Assembly (NCBI GenBank): GCA_024195585.1 | Contig: SWBL01000065.1 | Location: forward strand, 1-64,000 | Direction of reading: 5' to 3' | Length of the DNA: 64,000 bases | DNA from: Aureobasidium sp. EXF-3400 | Taxonomy: Eukaryota > Ascomycota > Dothideomycetes > Dothideales > Saccotheciaceae | Shown: positions 12,802 to 23,394 of the stretch, in pieces | Numbering within the stretch: position 1 is the first letter of the stretch | Layout of the letters: every line of letters starts with the position of its first letter | Translations under genes and position numbers: made by a program | The notes under the pieces: model-generated | Database searches by the model: none | Told to the model about the DNA's origin: nothing | Seen by the model: only the letters and a program-made list of their open reading frames with translations

Positions 12802-14316
12802 CTATGTAGCATGAGGACCGTCGACATGACTTTCATCCTCCCGATCCTGACCTCTCCATCGCGTACGCCACCAATCCACAAGCTGCTTGGATATGCTCTC
12901 GTGTCTGTACGCCGCTACGTCAAGTCTTAGCGGTTCGGAACGACTTCTGAAATGTGCGTGATTCGGAGGATCGGTGATTGATCTCGTCATCTTGGGAGGC
13001 GCTGGCCGTCGATTTTCGAGTAACGGAGCAGCCTCTGAATCCGAATCTAGGGATTCGCCGTGAGGAACAGTACCGTAGTATCGTTCCTCGTCGCCCAACT
13101 CGTCCCAGATGTCTTCCACTTCTCGGTCGTTACTGCCACGTCTTCGTTCCTGGCCAATCATCAAGGCAGAGTCCCGTAACGTGTGTCTGCGCATCAATGG
13201 CGCAGTCTCGGAAGCGCGCCTGGAGCTATCGTCATGTTCATGATCATCGACGAAACCCATCCCGGGAGCCAGAGCAGAGTGAGGAATCTCCCCTCCCGCG
13301 GGTGTGGCAGCGGCGTCCTCTTCGCTGAGGCGCCAGCTGAGCGCCAAAACACCTGCCAACAAAATGACAGTCCCCAAGGCTATGAGGCCAGCATAAAGTG
13401 GCGATAGCTGATCGGCTTGGCGGAAGTAGATAAGACCATCGAGAATTGCTATGATATTGTAGACGCAAAACACGAAAGGATACAGGATACTCGTGCTGAC
13501 CAGTTTCAGACCGAGATGGAGGTAGTAGAGCTGAGTGAGGGCGAATAAGAGGAAAAGCAGCAACAGGACCCAAGACTGATATCGGTCGAACTGGTTCTTG
13601 TGATCGACAATGGTACGCACGAGTAACTCCACGGCGCTTTTAGCCAAGAGCAAAGCATGAGCAGACAGAACACCAGACACGAGGCCATATGCCATACCAC
13701 GCAGCAATCTGAAGCGGGGTCTTTGGATTTGCTGAGGAGTCATGAAGAAGGCGGTAGTGGAGTCGGCGAGCAAGATGGCAACAACCAAAAACAGAGTCAG
13801 GGTCATCCAGACAACGAAGTTGGGAAAGCCGAGCAGCTTCAGCAGCTGATCGAGCGAGTGCGAGGGTTCGGGGAGAGCAGAGAAGCGGGATATTAGGACG
13901 GCACCAGCGGCGACGAGAAGGGTGCCCAGAGCAGTACGACGGGTGAAAGGCTCATGGAGGAGTAGTGTGGCCATGAGGGCATTAAAGACGAGGCCCGAAG
14001 CCTGCAGAGTACTGAGTAGAGGAAGTGGAAGGGTGGTGATTTGGATAGAGGAGCCGACGATGTTGCTGAGGAGGAAGAGCAGCATGCCGAGCTGCCATCG
14101 TCGACGGCGGTAGGGAGCGCGGCGGGGGAGGTGTTTGTCCTTTTCATCCTCGAGCATGTGCGACTTGCGCTGCAAGGTAAGGCCGACGGATTGAACGCAT
14201 GTCGATATGAGGCCGACGACGACTCCCAGCTAGACATTGGGTTAGACGAGTTGGAGAGAGTCATGTCTACAGACGCGACTTACGCCAAGAGTGGCACCGG
14301 GCGACAGTGAAGCCAT
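12802..14316 (-). CDS. NIPA-type magnesium transporter / DMT-superfamily protein, 486 aa
   Basis: Multi-pass membrane protein of the NIPA (DUF803) family, whose animal members move Mg2+; the substrate here is inferred. Exons 14284..14316 and 12802..14229; the 11-codon first exon (MASLSPGATLG) joins LGVVVGLISTCVQSVGLTLQ through a 54-nt GTAAGT/CTAG intron. About nine hydrophobic segments follow, including a run LGMLLFLLSNIVGSSIQ, then a second set ending GLIALGTVILLAGVLALSW (around residue 300). The last 160 residues are a soluble acidic Ser/Arg-rich tail typical of the fungal branch. The ORF from 14175 alone would lack the first membrane helix. It is divergent from V-ATPase subunit E with 348 bp between starts. 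Confidence 0.88.
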
Positions 14317-14664
14317 GGTTGTTCGAGGGATGAGACGAGGGTCGAGGAGACGGAATGTATATTATCAGGACGGCCGGCGAGACATGTTGGAGCGAGGGGC
14401 TCGTTGGTGTTATGGACTGTCGAGATGCGAGACGGGCGTGCTTGTTTAGCCTCGGAGTCGTGGCTGGAGGCGTTGGCCTGACCAAGGACGTTGCACGCCC
14501 GACCTGCGACTGCTTTGTGGAGAGACGGCCGTCGGCTTCAACGTCACTTCCCTGGTTGGATATCCACACTTCGACGCTCCGCAGCCTTTCGACTTGCTCT
14601 CGACACACTCTCTCTGCACCCTTCGACGTGCCCTTTATACACCATCCGCAATCCCAACACCACC
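14317..14664. promoter_or_regulatory. Divergent promoter, NIPA transporter / VMA4
   Basis: The 348-bp interval separates two opposite start codons and contains no supported ORF, so it must hold both core promoters. I could not assign a TATA box or a factor site with confidence. Confidence 0.55.
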
Positions 14665-15470
14665 ATGTCGCAAATCCACGCCATGTCCGACGACCAGGTA
14701 GCTTTCCCGTCCGATTGTCAACCGCGACGCCCTTCTAACGAGCTTGTCGCCTACAGGTCGCCTCGGAGCTGCGCAAGATGACTGCCTTCATCCGTCAAGA
14801 AGCCCTGGAAAAGGCCCGCGAGATTCACCTCAAGGCCGACGAGGAGTTTGCCATTGAAAAGTCCCAGCTCGTGCGCAACGACACCCAGTCCATCGACTCC
14901 CAGTACGAGAAGAAGTTCAAGCAGGCCGCCATGTCCCAACAAATCACAAAGTCCACTCTCTCCAACAAGACGAGACTGCGCTTGTTGAGCGCCCGCCAGG
15001 AACTACTCGACGACCTTTTCGAGCAGGCCAACAACAAGCTCGCCGACATCACCACCGACGAGGCCAAGTACCAGGACATTCTCAAGAACCTCATCCTCGA
15101 GGGTCTCTACGCTTTGAACGAGGCAAAGATCTCCGTCCGCTGCAGGTCAAAGGACGACGACGTTGTTCGCAAGGCTGCCGACGCTGCTCAAGCAGAGTAC
15201 AAGGAGAAGATGAACGGCCGCGAGACTGAAGTTAAGATTGACGAAAAGGACAAGCTGCCTGAAGAGACGTACGTTCCGACATAGCTATAAACCCTCCCAC
15301 TTTCGCTAACCGCTCTCAGATCCGGTGGTGTCACCATCGTCAACTCTACCGGTAGAATTGACATCAACAACACCTTCGAGGAGCGTCTTCGTCTGCTCCA
15401 GTCCGAGGCTCTTCCCAGCGTGCGAGCCACTCTCTTCGGCGAGAACAAGAACAGAAAGTTCAAGGATTAA
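14665..15470 (+). CDS. VMA4: V-type proton ATPase subunit E, 231 aa
   Basis: Peripheral-stalk subunit of the V1 sector; with subunit G it connects catalytic A3B3 to the membrane Vo sector at the vacuole. Exons 14665..14697, 14757..15268 and 15320..15470, introns 59 and 51 nt. The protein starts MSQIHAMSDDQVASELRKM, is followed by the long charged helix (EALEKAREIHLKADEEFAIE) and ends with the globular part GGVTIVNSTGRIDINNTF and ERLRLLQSEALPSVRATLFG. Length equals the yeast protein within a few residues. Start chosen because the first exon provides the conserved N terminus and the intron ends are canonical. Confidence 0.97.
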
Positions 15471-15656
15471 ATGTATTCGTCTTGTTCCCCTCTAATCACC
15501 GCCCAACCTCCTGTTTTGCATACTCGAGTATCCGGAGCCAGCGCCATCTGTAGATATCGCTTTTCCTTGCTTTCTGTCCTCTACGCAATATACCTCATTA
15601 GACTTACTCGTTCTGTCCTCTGTCTCCACCATCCATACTCGTGCCAACAGCATCCG

Positions 15657-18033
15657 CTAAACAGCATTGCTGCTGCTGTCCACCTCATCCTTCACACTCG
15701 CGTCCTGCTCACGTCTTGTGACAAAGCTTCTTATCACATCGCTCGTGCCCTCGGTGGCGCCGAACATTCCCCTCTTGGGCTTCGGCCTGGTCCTTGCTGC
15801 AAACTCGAGTCTGTACGACAGCTTTTCGATCGCCGTCTTGCACTCGGTCCTTCGCATATGCGTCGCTCCCGAGTCTCGAATATTGAATGCTATCGATCGT
15901 AGCTCTGCCACTACCTCGTCCATGGCCGAGTTGAAGTTGCTCTCTTCTATCGACTGCGGTAACCTTGATGTCACCGTGTCTGTGTTGACTGGGCTGTCGG
16001 TTTTTATTGTGGTTTCCTCGCTGCAGAACTCGAATTTTGAGATCCCAGCCCCAATAGCTACATCCAGTGTATCAAATCGGGCTGAGAGTTTATGAAAGTC
16101 GGTGTTGTCTCTGATCTTGAAAGTCTTGTTCTCGTGAAGGTATGTCGTCAACAAATTCATGGTCGCCAGGTCATCAAGGTCGTTAGTGAGATATGTATTG
16201 GACTTCAGGAACGATGCCAATCCCAATCGTCGTTTGAACCCATGGCACGCACTCATGGATGAGGAAAGAGAGCCGATCAGGTGCTGGATCAGGATCGGAT
16301 TTGGTATGTGTGCACGGATGCGTTGTCCTACGTATTCGATCTTGAGTGCCGATTAGTATGAGCCTCAATATGGACTTATGGATGAAAACATAGACATACT
16401 GTTGTGGTTCGGGCATAGGGTGCAGAATCAGCTTCGAGCAAGTTGGCGATGCAACTTTGGAGAGCTAGCTGGGCATCCAGTTTCTGCTCCACTTGCGGAT
16501 CCACAAGTAGGAGCATCAAAGGTGTCAACCAGCTCCTCCTTTCAGCGGCATGCAGTCTGTAGTTCACAGTCAGTCGACGCTTGTGAAGGAAAGTCTTGAT
16601 CAAGTTTACCTGGTCGCAAGTCTGGTCAACAGCACACATGCCCAGTCGACATGCAAAGGGATGGTTTCCACGTAAGGTCTTTGATGGGCAGGAGGAGGCA
16701 TTTTCACCATGCTGGAAAACAGGTCTGGCTCAAGATCCTCTCTACCTGCTCGTAGAAGAAATTGTTTACGCAGGTGTACGGTTGTGAAGGGAATGTTGGA
16801 AAATGAGTGCTCTAAGGCAGTTACGTAGGCACTGGCCAGACTGCCTTCGAGGTCTTGCAGTAGTTCGGACAGCATCCATTGCACAAGTCCATCAGGTAGA
16901 GCGGATACGCGAGCCATGTCTGCCACGAACCCACCTCTGAACAATTCTTCCCTGACGCCCTGATCTTGCAATGAGCCCGTCCAATCCTCTGAGGAGAGAG
17001 CTGTGGTTGGAAAGGGCCTAGACAGGTGCGCTCGAGGGTCGGCATGTCTGAAGAAAGGGTATTGAACTTTCTTTTCCAGGATATCGTTTCGCTCAATCGC
17101 TCGCACGACACGTTCTCGCGTCTCGTCGTCGGCATTATCTGCCTGCAGACTAGCAGCGAATTCTGCAGCATTCATGTCAGACGGCTGTCTGAGCTCTTGC
17201 TCTTGACGTGCTGCAAGATTCATCTCTTGCCTGTATTCTTCCTCGTATTCCTGGATTTTCTGTGCAGATTGAGCGTCCTTGTTGTGTGAGGCAACCAGCG
17301 AAGCCAAGCTAAACTTGTATTTTTTACGGGGCGGTTGGGCCAACTTGGACCTAGTGACGGATGGCCTGTCGCGACGAGTAGAACTCCTCAGCTCACGCGA
17401 AGGGTTGGAAGGCCGTTGAGGTGTTTCTGAAGAGGTAGCGGGTGGGGTCATCTTCAGGCGCTTGCGTCGGATCAACTCGTCGATATCATCCAAGGGGTCC
17501 GAATCAGCATCGATACTATCTGAATCCGAGTTGGTCACAGCCAGCATGCCGTCCCGAACGATACGTTTACTCGAAGATTGCGAGCTAATTGGAAGGCTGG
17601 ATAGAGACGACGAAGACACAGAGGGATCCATAGCTGGCTGCTTTTTTAGGACGGTCGGCGGAGGTGAGGGAGGGCTGGGGCTGGACTCGGGTGATGTGAG
17701 AGGGCTCAGCTCTCGCGGGATTCGTGGAGCGGGCGCATGATATACGGGTGGACTCGAAGATATAGGCGTAGGAATGGGATCGTTCATTGTTGGCTCTTTG
17801 GATGGCAAGACACGAATGCTGCGGACACTTGGAAGGGTGGGTCTCTTGGGCGGCATGGATAAACGAGAAGTTGTCGCAGTCTGTTGTTGCTGTTGTTGCA
17901 CCTTGGTGGTTGCGGCAGGCGCGTTTTGGGGCTCGGACACGCTCCTTCCCTCTCCGGCAGTTATGTGCTTGACCTTTGGCTGGGCGAATGGTTTGAAGAA
18001 GTCGGTGATGTTACGATTCGGCTTGGGTGCCAT
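15657..18033 (-). CDS. Candidate Smc5/6 accessory (CANIN/Nse6-like) protein with a PIP-like N terminus, 754 aa
   Basis: Exons 16610..18033, 16400..16556 and 15657..16340 join in frame (introns 53 and 59 nt). The first 20 residues include NRNITDFFKPF, close to a PCNA-interacting peptide (hydrophobic-x-x-FF preceded by TD), with Asn in the usual Gln position. Residues 20-300 are Ser/Pro/Gln-rich and disordered with a basic nuclear-type stretch (RRKRLKM, PPRKKYKF). From about residue 300 a helical domain follows, with RGGFVADMARVSALPDGL and QWMLSELLQDLE. This arrangement recalls the CANIN domain of Nse6/SLF2-type Smc5/6 factors in DNA repair. That family assignment is from memory of the pattern and is tentative; gene structure is well supported. 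Confidence 0.55.
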
Positions 18034-18337
18034 TTGTTAACGATACTATCGAGTCGGCCGTGCTGGACTATCTGATATCATGCTCGAATAAGAAAGTTGA
18101 GGCTACAGTCGACAGCCGCGTCGCGACTGCCAAATTGAAATGTGACGCGTGCCGAGCCGACGCGCAGCCCTGTCGGCTGGTGCTGTATAAAGAAGCTTGA
18201 ACGTTTGCTTTAAAGTCTTGGGGTTTCCATGTTAGATCTATCAATTCACTCGGCCACCACAATCTGACATTTTCTCATTGACAATAGCATCATCTGGAAT
18301 CTGATAACTACATCAGCACGCTACCACCACATGGATC
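18034..18337. promoter_or_regulatory. Divergent promoter with a small uORF before TFC6
   Basis: The interval separates the minus-strand gene ending its 5' side at 18033 from TFC6. Near its end lies ATG at 18331, which starts a 12-residue frame ending TAG at 18369 and overlapping the TFC6 start out of frame. Confidence 0.5.
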
Positions 18338-20617
18338 ATGGACGCGTCAAACCGCAAGTCTGGTCGTAGAAGGCTGCCTAGTAAGAAATATACTGTCGAT
18401 GCTTTTGAAGGACTTGATATAGATGATGGCGCTCCTTTACCTACGGAGACGCTTGACGACAACGAAGACGATGATTTCCATGTGGATCCCAACGCATCTC
18501 CTGAACCACCAGATGACGACCTTTCGGCTGATGGTGCTGCCGAAGAAGATGATGATGGAGAAGATTATCAATCCCGTCACGATCTCGTATCCGACGAGGA
18601 ATTGATTGCTGATGGCTCAGAGGTCGATGCTCCAACCATCACTCGTGGCTTCAAGAGAGTCAAGTTCGACGAGATCGCAAAAATGAAGGGTGATCCTAGG
18701 TACAACCCCCGTGGACTGCTTGAGCCCGCTGCACGTGGCTCAAAAGAACTACAAAGATTGTTCTTCTTCGGCCCTGCCAAAAACGATCAGATGCCCGCTC
18801 TCAAATCTCACTATCGATGGGGCGCCGAACTCACCATTCCAAGTCATGAAGAGAACGCTGGTGGTTTTGGCGGCTTCAAGACCAGTCACTATCATGGCGA
18901 TGCAGCCATGAAAGCCGAGTCGGAAGACGGTTGGGAATGGTATGAACAGAAAGGCGGTAAGGAAAGCTTCAATCATCACCAAAAATCGACTTTCTTGGCT
19001 CCAGAAAAGGCTCGAGTCTACATATCGCCTGCTGCACTCAAGGTCTGCAGGTTGCTTATGGGACCTTACAAGCGACAGTCCCTTTTCGAGCTCAAGCTAC
19101 ACGAAAGTCTTAACCTAAACGATCCCTGGGTACCCGAGAGCTCATCTGCTGACACTCCTGCACCGGCCCAAGATGTGAAATCGCTCAGGAATGGATGGAT
19201 GATCAACCTAGGCGAAAAGGTGCAGCACCTCGAATGGGCCCCAAATCTTGAAGGTTCACGACAATTTCTGGCTGTCACAACTTCGCCCTTGATGGGTTCA
19301 GATCCGGAAGAACAAAAGTTCGCTGCGCCCTATGCACCAGCCTTCGCTCCACGCCCACCATCGAAGTCATCCATACAGATCTGGGAATTTCGCGCCACTC
19401 CTCAGGGGCGCATCGACACTGTCTTCGCCCCATTTCTTCGAAAAGTCATCTGCTCCGAATGGGGAGATGTCAAGACGTTCAAATGGTGCCCAATGCCTCG
19501 CAAATCATCGCCCGAGCAGCCATCAGAACGCATGAACCTCGGCATTCTGGCTGGAATCTGGGCAGATGGTGCTCTGAGGGTACTGGACGTCTTTGTCCAG
19601 GGGAAGGACGCTGAAGAAACAGAGTACGAGTTGGTCAAATCCGCTGCATTTACTGCTCAACCACCTAACACGATCTGCACATGCTTGACCTGGCTAAGCT
19701 CGACCAGCATCATCGCCGGATGTGCCAACGGATGTATCGGTGTCTGGAATATCCCTTCTTCGCTTCAGACCGCCTCAGCAAAGGTCCAGCGTGGCTCAAA
19801 TGCTGAACCTGTCATCTTTACCCCCATATCACCCACCTACATACTCAACGTGACGACCTGCTACCCGTCACGCCCGAACATCATGATCTCATCCTCGATG
19901 TCAGGCCATATTCAGATGACTGACCTGACGGAGATGACTTCCAAGGCAACCATGACTCCCGCAGCGACAGTAAGAGCTAGTCGTTCCCGTGTTGGAAGAT
20001 CTGTCCTCGTGTGGCACGAGTTTGCCCAGGTCATCCTCACCGTCGATGACAACTTTACGCTTATCGCGTTCCCAATTCGACGGTTCTTTCGTCAGATCTC
20101 ATTTACGCGATACAAAAGCTCGGTGGCGTGCCTTGCTTATAGCCCCGTTCACCCTTTTGTAATGGCCGGATGCGTTGGTGGTGAGGCTATTAGCAACAAT
20201 CCTCTGCGCCGTGCTTATGAGAACAAAGTCCCTATCTGGAATCAGACTTGGTTCACGCATGAATGGAGACAGAGCGGCGCTGCAGAGCCTGCAGCCAATG
20301 GCGCCTCCGATAGTGATCAAGTCATGGCGGGTACATCGGTTGAGCCTGAAGACCATGTGACAAGCACAGAAAGTAGAGCAGGTTCCGCTCCGCAAGAGAT
20401 CAGTCGGGTGCTGGAAGGGTTCAAGTGCAAAGAAATCAAACTGTTCAACACTGAAGATGCATTTACTCATCGGGAGAACGGAGCGGTATACTCGACCGTC
20501 TATGATCTGAAGACATCAATCAAGTCAATGTCTTGGAATCCGAATCTTCATGTCGGTGGATGGATTGCTGCAGGAATCGCAAATGGTCTTGTCAGAGTGG
20601 AAGATGTTGCATCGTGA
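18338..20617 (+). CDS. TFC6: TFIIIC tau-B WD40 subunit (Tfc6/Sfc6-like), 759 aa
   Basis: Subunit of RNA polymerase III factor TFIIIC, which binds the B box of tRNA genes. Single exon. The N terminus is short and basic (RKSGRRRLPSKKYTVDAF), then strongly acidic (about residues 25-90), then a conserved linker (FKRVKFDEIAKMKGDPRYNPRG begins near residue 103) and an irregular WD40 beta-propeller covering most of the rest, with repeat signatures such as SIQIWEFRATPQGRID, NGCIGVWNIPSS and the C-terminal MSWNPN. Length and order match fungal Tfc6. The start at 18338 is preceded 7 nt upstream by an out-of-frame ATG. Confidence 0.85.
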   Translation: MDASNRKSGRRRLPSKKYTVDAFEGLDIDDGAPLPTETLDDNEDDDFHVDPNASPEPPDDDLSADGAAEEDDDGEDYQSRHDLVSDEELIADGSEVDAPTITRGFKRVKFDEIAKMKGDPRYNPRGLLEPAARGSKELQRLFFFGPAKNDQMPALKSHYRWGAELTIPSHEENAGGFGGFKTSHYHGDAAMKAESEDGWEWYEQKGGKESFNHHQKSTFLAPEKARVYISPAALKVCRLLMGPYKRQSLFELKLHESLNLNDPWVPESSSADTPAPAQDVKSLRNGWMINLGEKVQHLEWAPNLEGSRQFLAVTTSPLMGSDPEEQKFAAPYAPAFAPRPPSKSSIQIWEFRATPQGRIDTVFAPFLRKVICSEWGDVKTFKWCPMPRKSSPEQPSERMNLGILAGIWADGALRVLDVFVQGKDAEETEYELVKSAAFTAQPPNTICTCLTWLSSTSIIAGCANGCIGVWNIPSSLQTASAKVQRGSNAEPVIFTPISPTYILNVTTCYPSRPNIMISSSMSGHIQMTDLTEMTSKATMTPAATVRASRSRVGRSVLVWHEFAQVILTVDDNFTLIAFPIRRFFRQISFTRYKSSVACLAYSPVHPFVMAGCVGGEAISNNPLRRAYENKVPIWNQTWFTHEWRQSGAAEPAANGASDSDQVMAGTSVEPEDHVTSTESRAGSAPQEISRVLEGFKCKEIKLFNTEDAFTHRENGAVYSTVYDLKTSIKSMSWNPNLHVGGWIAAGIANGLVRVEDVAS

Positions 20618-21170
20618 GGATGCTGTGAGGTGAAAGGCGTAATGGTTTTCCTTAAAGATACCCCTGTATACTAAATCTGTGGCGTTGGCGAGGTGGTCTT
20701 AAGAAGCCTGTGCTAGATCGTAGAGGGCATATGGTATTTCGAGATTACACCCTACGGGTCTATTACACTTATCAACTCCCCACCTATGGCAGTAAGAAGT
20801 GAGTTCATACAAAGTCCGAGAGCACAAAATCTTAAAAAGTTCAAGTGTGGCCTTGGAAATATCTCAGGACAGCCTCTCCATGGAGGTCACCCTGTTCTTG
20901 GAAAGTATTATGCAGTTCTATATTTTATTGCACTCGAATTTCACAATCTCTAATTTACATTGTTTATGTGTGTAAAGGAAACTGTATCATCGATTTGAGA
21001 AGTAGGAGGGTAGTATTCATCAAGATGCCGTTTTCTCTAGGCTCACTTTAAGATCATCTCTAGTCCAGAGACCATTGTGCCTTTCCTTAGTGAGGACGTC
21101 GCTCGAGACCTTCGTGGGAGAAGCGTGGGAGTTACAGACTTTAGCGCCCAGGAAGGATGTGTAGCGGCAG
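20618..21170. other. Convergent intergenic region containing repeat copy A
   Basis: This lies between the stops of TFC6 and the carboxylesterase. Apart from the dispersed repeat at 21016-21163 it holds no supported feature. Confidence 0.55.
21016..21163 (+). repeat. Dispersed repeat, copy A
   Basis: About 148 bp resembling copies at 23088, 33683 and (inverted) 61648. The best shared word with copy B is TAGTGAGGACGTCGCT, and the order of blocks is kept: TTCATCxAGAT, then CTTTAA, the shared word, GTTACAxAC, and CAxGAAGG. In one plus-strand frame it reads FKIISSPETIVPFLSEDVA, close to FKYISDLKIVAPFDSEDVA in copy B. It ends 7 bp before the carboxylesterase stop codon. Confidence 0.7.
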
Positions 21171-22882
21171 TTAAATTGGAACCTTGTGGGCCACGCTTCT
21201 CCAATAGTCACATCGTTGAGCCAGTTGTGCAATTGACACATCAGAAAATCCATCCTGCGAGATCAAGAACTGCTTTTCCGACTGCAGTTCTGGCACACCA
21301 GGTACCGTTTCGTTTGTCAACTTGTGAGCGTTGGGATTGCCTGTCTCGAAGAATGAAGCAAAGGCTCCAGCAAATCCTTGATATGTGAAAGAATCAGTCT
21401 GTTGAATCGAGTTGACCTGGTTCCACTGCATAGTATATCAGTAAGTAGACCTAGACAGGAGATTTCAAACCTACATAGATGGTGTCCGATGCGTGCTTTG
21501 CAGGTGCAATAGTGTACTCGCCAAGGTATGACTTTTCATGAGCCGCATGTGCCATCCAGTGTGCAGGACAAGCCAGCACAGTGTCCCTAAAGATGAGACC
21601 CGCCCGAACATATGTTGTGTTGTAGTTAGATAGCCCTTCTGCCGATCCTTGCGCCGGATACAAGGACAGTACCCGTAATCTATCGCGATCGGATAGGCCT
21701 GGTAGGTAGCCCTTCAGCCACGCAGTGAGGGACGCGGCCGATGAATTGAACGGCGGCGAGCCAGAGTTCTCAGTGTGCTGCAAGCCTGGAGGGATAAAAT
21801 TCTCGCCCTCGTGCAGATTGTACATGCTGAATCCATAGTCAATGTTGACTTGGCTGTTGGCTGTGGCAGAAGAGAGCGGTTGAGTTAGGAAGGTACCATC
21901 AATGACAGGTGACCAAGCATAAGACGACGTGTTGTAAGTGTGAGATCCAGAGATGGCCAATGAAGCATTTCTGATAACCTGCACATCTACCGTTTTCAGG
22001 CACTGCAGTGAGTTTGGCCCAGAGCAGCCAGTGAGTTTGGCAAGAGAGTCGTAAAGAGCCTGGGCTTGAGGCGCATTGTACTTGTAGGTCTTTGGCCAAA
22101 ATGGAGATGATGCCAACGCCTTGGAAAACAATGATGGACTTGTCTTTCCATTTTGAGCTATAACTTGAGCCACCACGCTACCTCCGCCAGCGGACTGCCC
22201 CCATACAGATACATTCTTAGGGTCACCTCCGAAGTTTGAGATGTATCTGTTGGTCCACTTCAACGCAGCATGTTGGTCCAGGAGCCCCGGGTTAAGGTCA
22301 GACATTGGATCTGCGGCTATTTCCTTGCCTGGAAGAAGACCAAAAGCGTTGACTCGGTAATTGGTGTAAACAAAGATAAAGTCGTTGGAACTGGAGACGT
22401 TGAGCACTGGGTAGCCTAAAGGAGATTCAGTACACATTGCTTGGGATAACGAAGCTCAAGAGCATGGAATCACCTGAAGGTGGAATAGAGAAATAAGCAC
22501 TGCCTTGAATAAAACCTCCACCGTAAAACACCACAACGACTGGACGAAGCGATTGTCCCTTAGTCCAGGGTCTAGAGTAAAGACCAAGGTACAAGCAGTC
22601 TTCGGATCCATTGACTGTCCGTTGGGGGCACATGTCAAACGGTTGTGTCGAGTCGTAAGTGCCATTAACAATGGGAATCGGTGGCTGCGGTCCTCTGAAA
22701 CGATTTTGTCCGAGGGGAGGAGCGGCGAATGGAATCTTTTGCCAGTAACTTAGATTATATGTTGCTGAGTATGATCCTTGAAATGTTCCATAGTCTAGCT
22801 CGGCCTCCAAAGTAGGCGTACAAGTACAAAGCGAAACGAAAAGTAGCAGGACGCAAAGATGTGCCCGAAGTAGTGAGGCCAT
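21171..22882 (-). CDS. Secreted type-B carboxylesterase/lipase, 534 aa
   Basis: Extracellular serine hydrolase of the carboxylesterase type-B family; substrate unknown. Exons 22474..22882, 21475..22415 and 21171..21425, introns 58 and 49 nt. A signal peptide is clear (SLLRAHLCVLLLFVSLCTC, residues 3-21). Family landmarks are PFAAPPLGQNRFRGPQPP, the SEDCLYLGLY motif, an oxyanion-hole FYGGGFIQGS, the nucleophile elbow WGQSAGGGS, a probable catalytic Glu in LHEGENF and His in AKHASD. Many N-x-S/T sites suggest glycosylation. The last exon adds a normal terminus (CDYWRSVAHKVPI). It is bracketed by two direct copies of the dispersed repeat, a sign that the locus may be mobile or recombinogenic (inference). 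Confidence 0.92.
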
Positions 22883-23394
22883 CGTATCATGCTACCAATG
22901 TTTATGCAAGGTCGGACGAGGCTGTTGTTCGTCGTTGGTTGTTGCAACATATACTTGCAGGATTTCGGTGTTCGGGTGAATTGATGTTGCAGCCCCTCTT
23001 TCCAGGCCATCATGACCTCCCCTCGTACTTGACTTGTCGCACTGTAGCTATGAATAAAGGCACAAGATTTTTAGAGCTAGAGGCTTGTTCATAGAGAGAC
23101 GCCGTCTCGACTGCTTTCCCTAGACATTACTCCGTTTCCGGAAGCATTGTGCATTTTTATAGCTAGCAGTGTGGTGCGTGTCGCCATGGAAGCAAACTTG
23201 AGAATGAGATTGTGACTGACCTCAGCATACAGGGAGGGGTCGGTGTGTGATCTTCAGTGGCTATGATGAAAGATGGGGTAAGATGGAGGAAGGTTCGGAT
23301 GAATTGCAGCCGAAACTATCTGGACCACCTACTCGTTCCTTTGGATCCGGAAAAATTGCAAAGAGGGCATATCGCAAGCATACCGACGACAGTG
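22883..23394. other. Intergenic region containing repeat copy D
   Basis: Upstream region of the carboxylesterase and 3' side of the phosphatase gene. Its notable content is the dispersed repeat at 23088-23237. Confidence 0.5.
23088..23237 (+). repeat. Dispersed repeat, copy D (most diverged)
   Basis: About 150 bp resembling copy C most. Over one 56-position block running from TCGA to TTTTTATAGC I count roughly 70 percent identity by eye. In the same frame it reads VSGSIVHFYS where copy C reads VSESIMPFYS, and further on IVTDLSIQGG against RVTDLSTSRG. It carries an in-frame stop, so it is not a gene. It lies 206 bp upstream of the carboxylesterase start. Confidence 0.55.
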
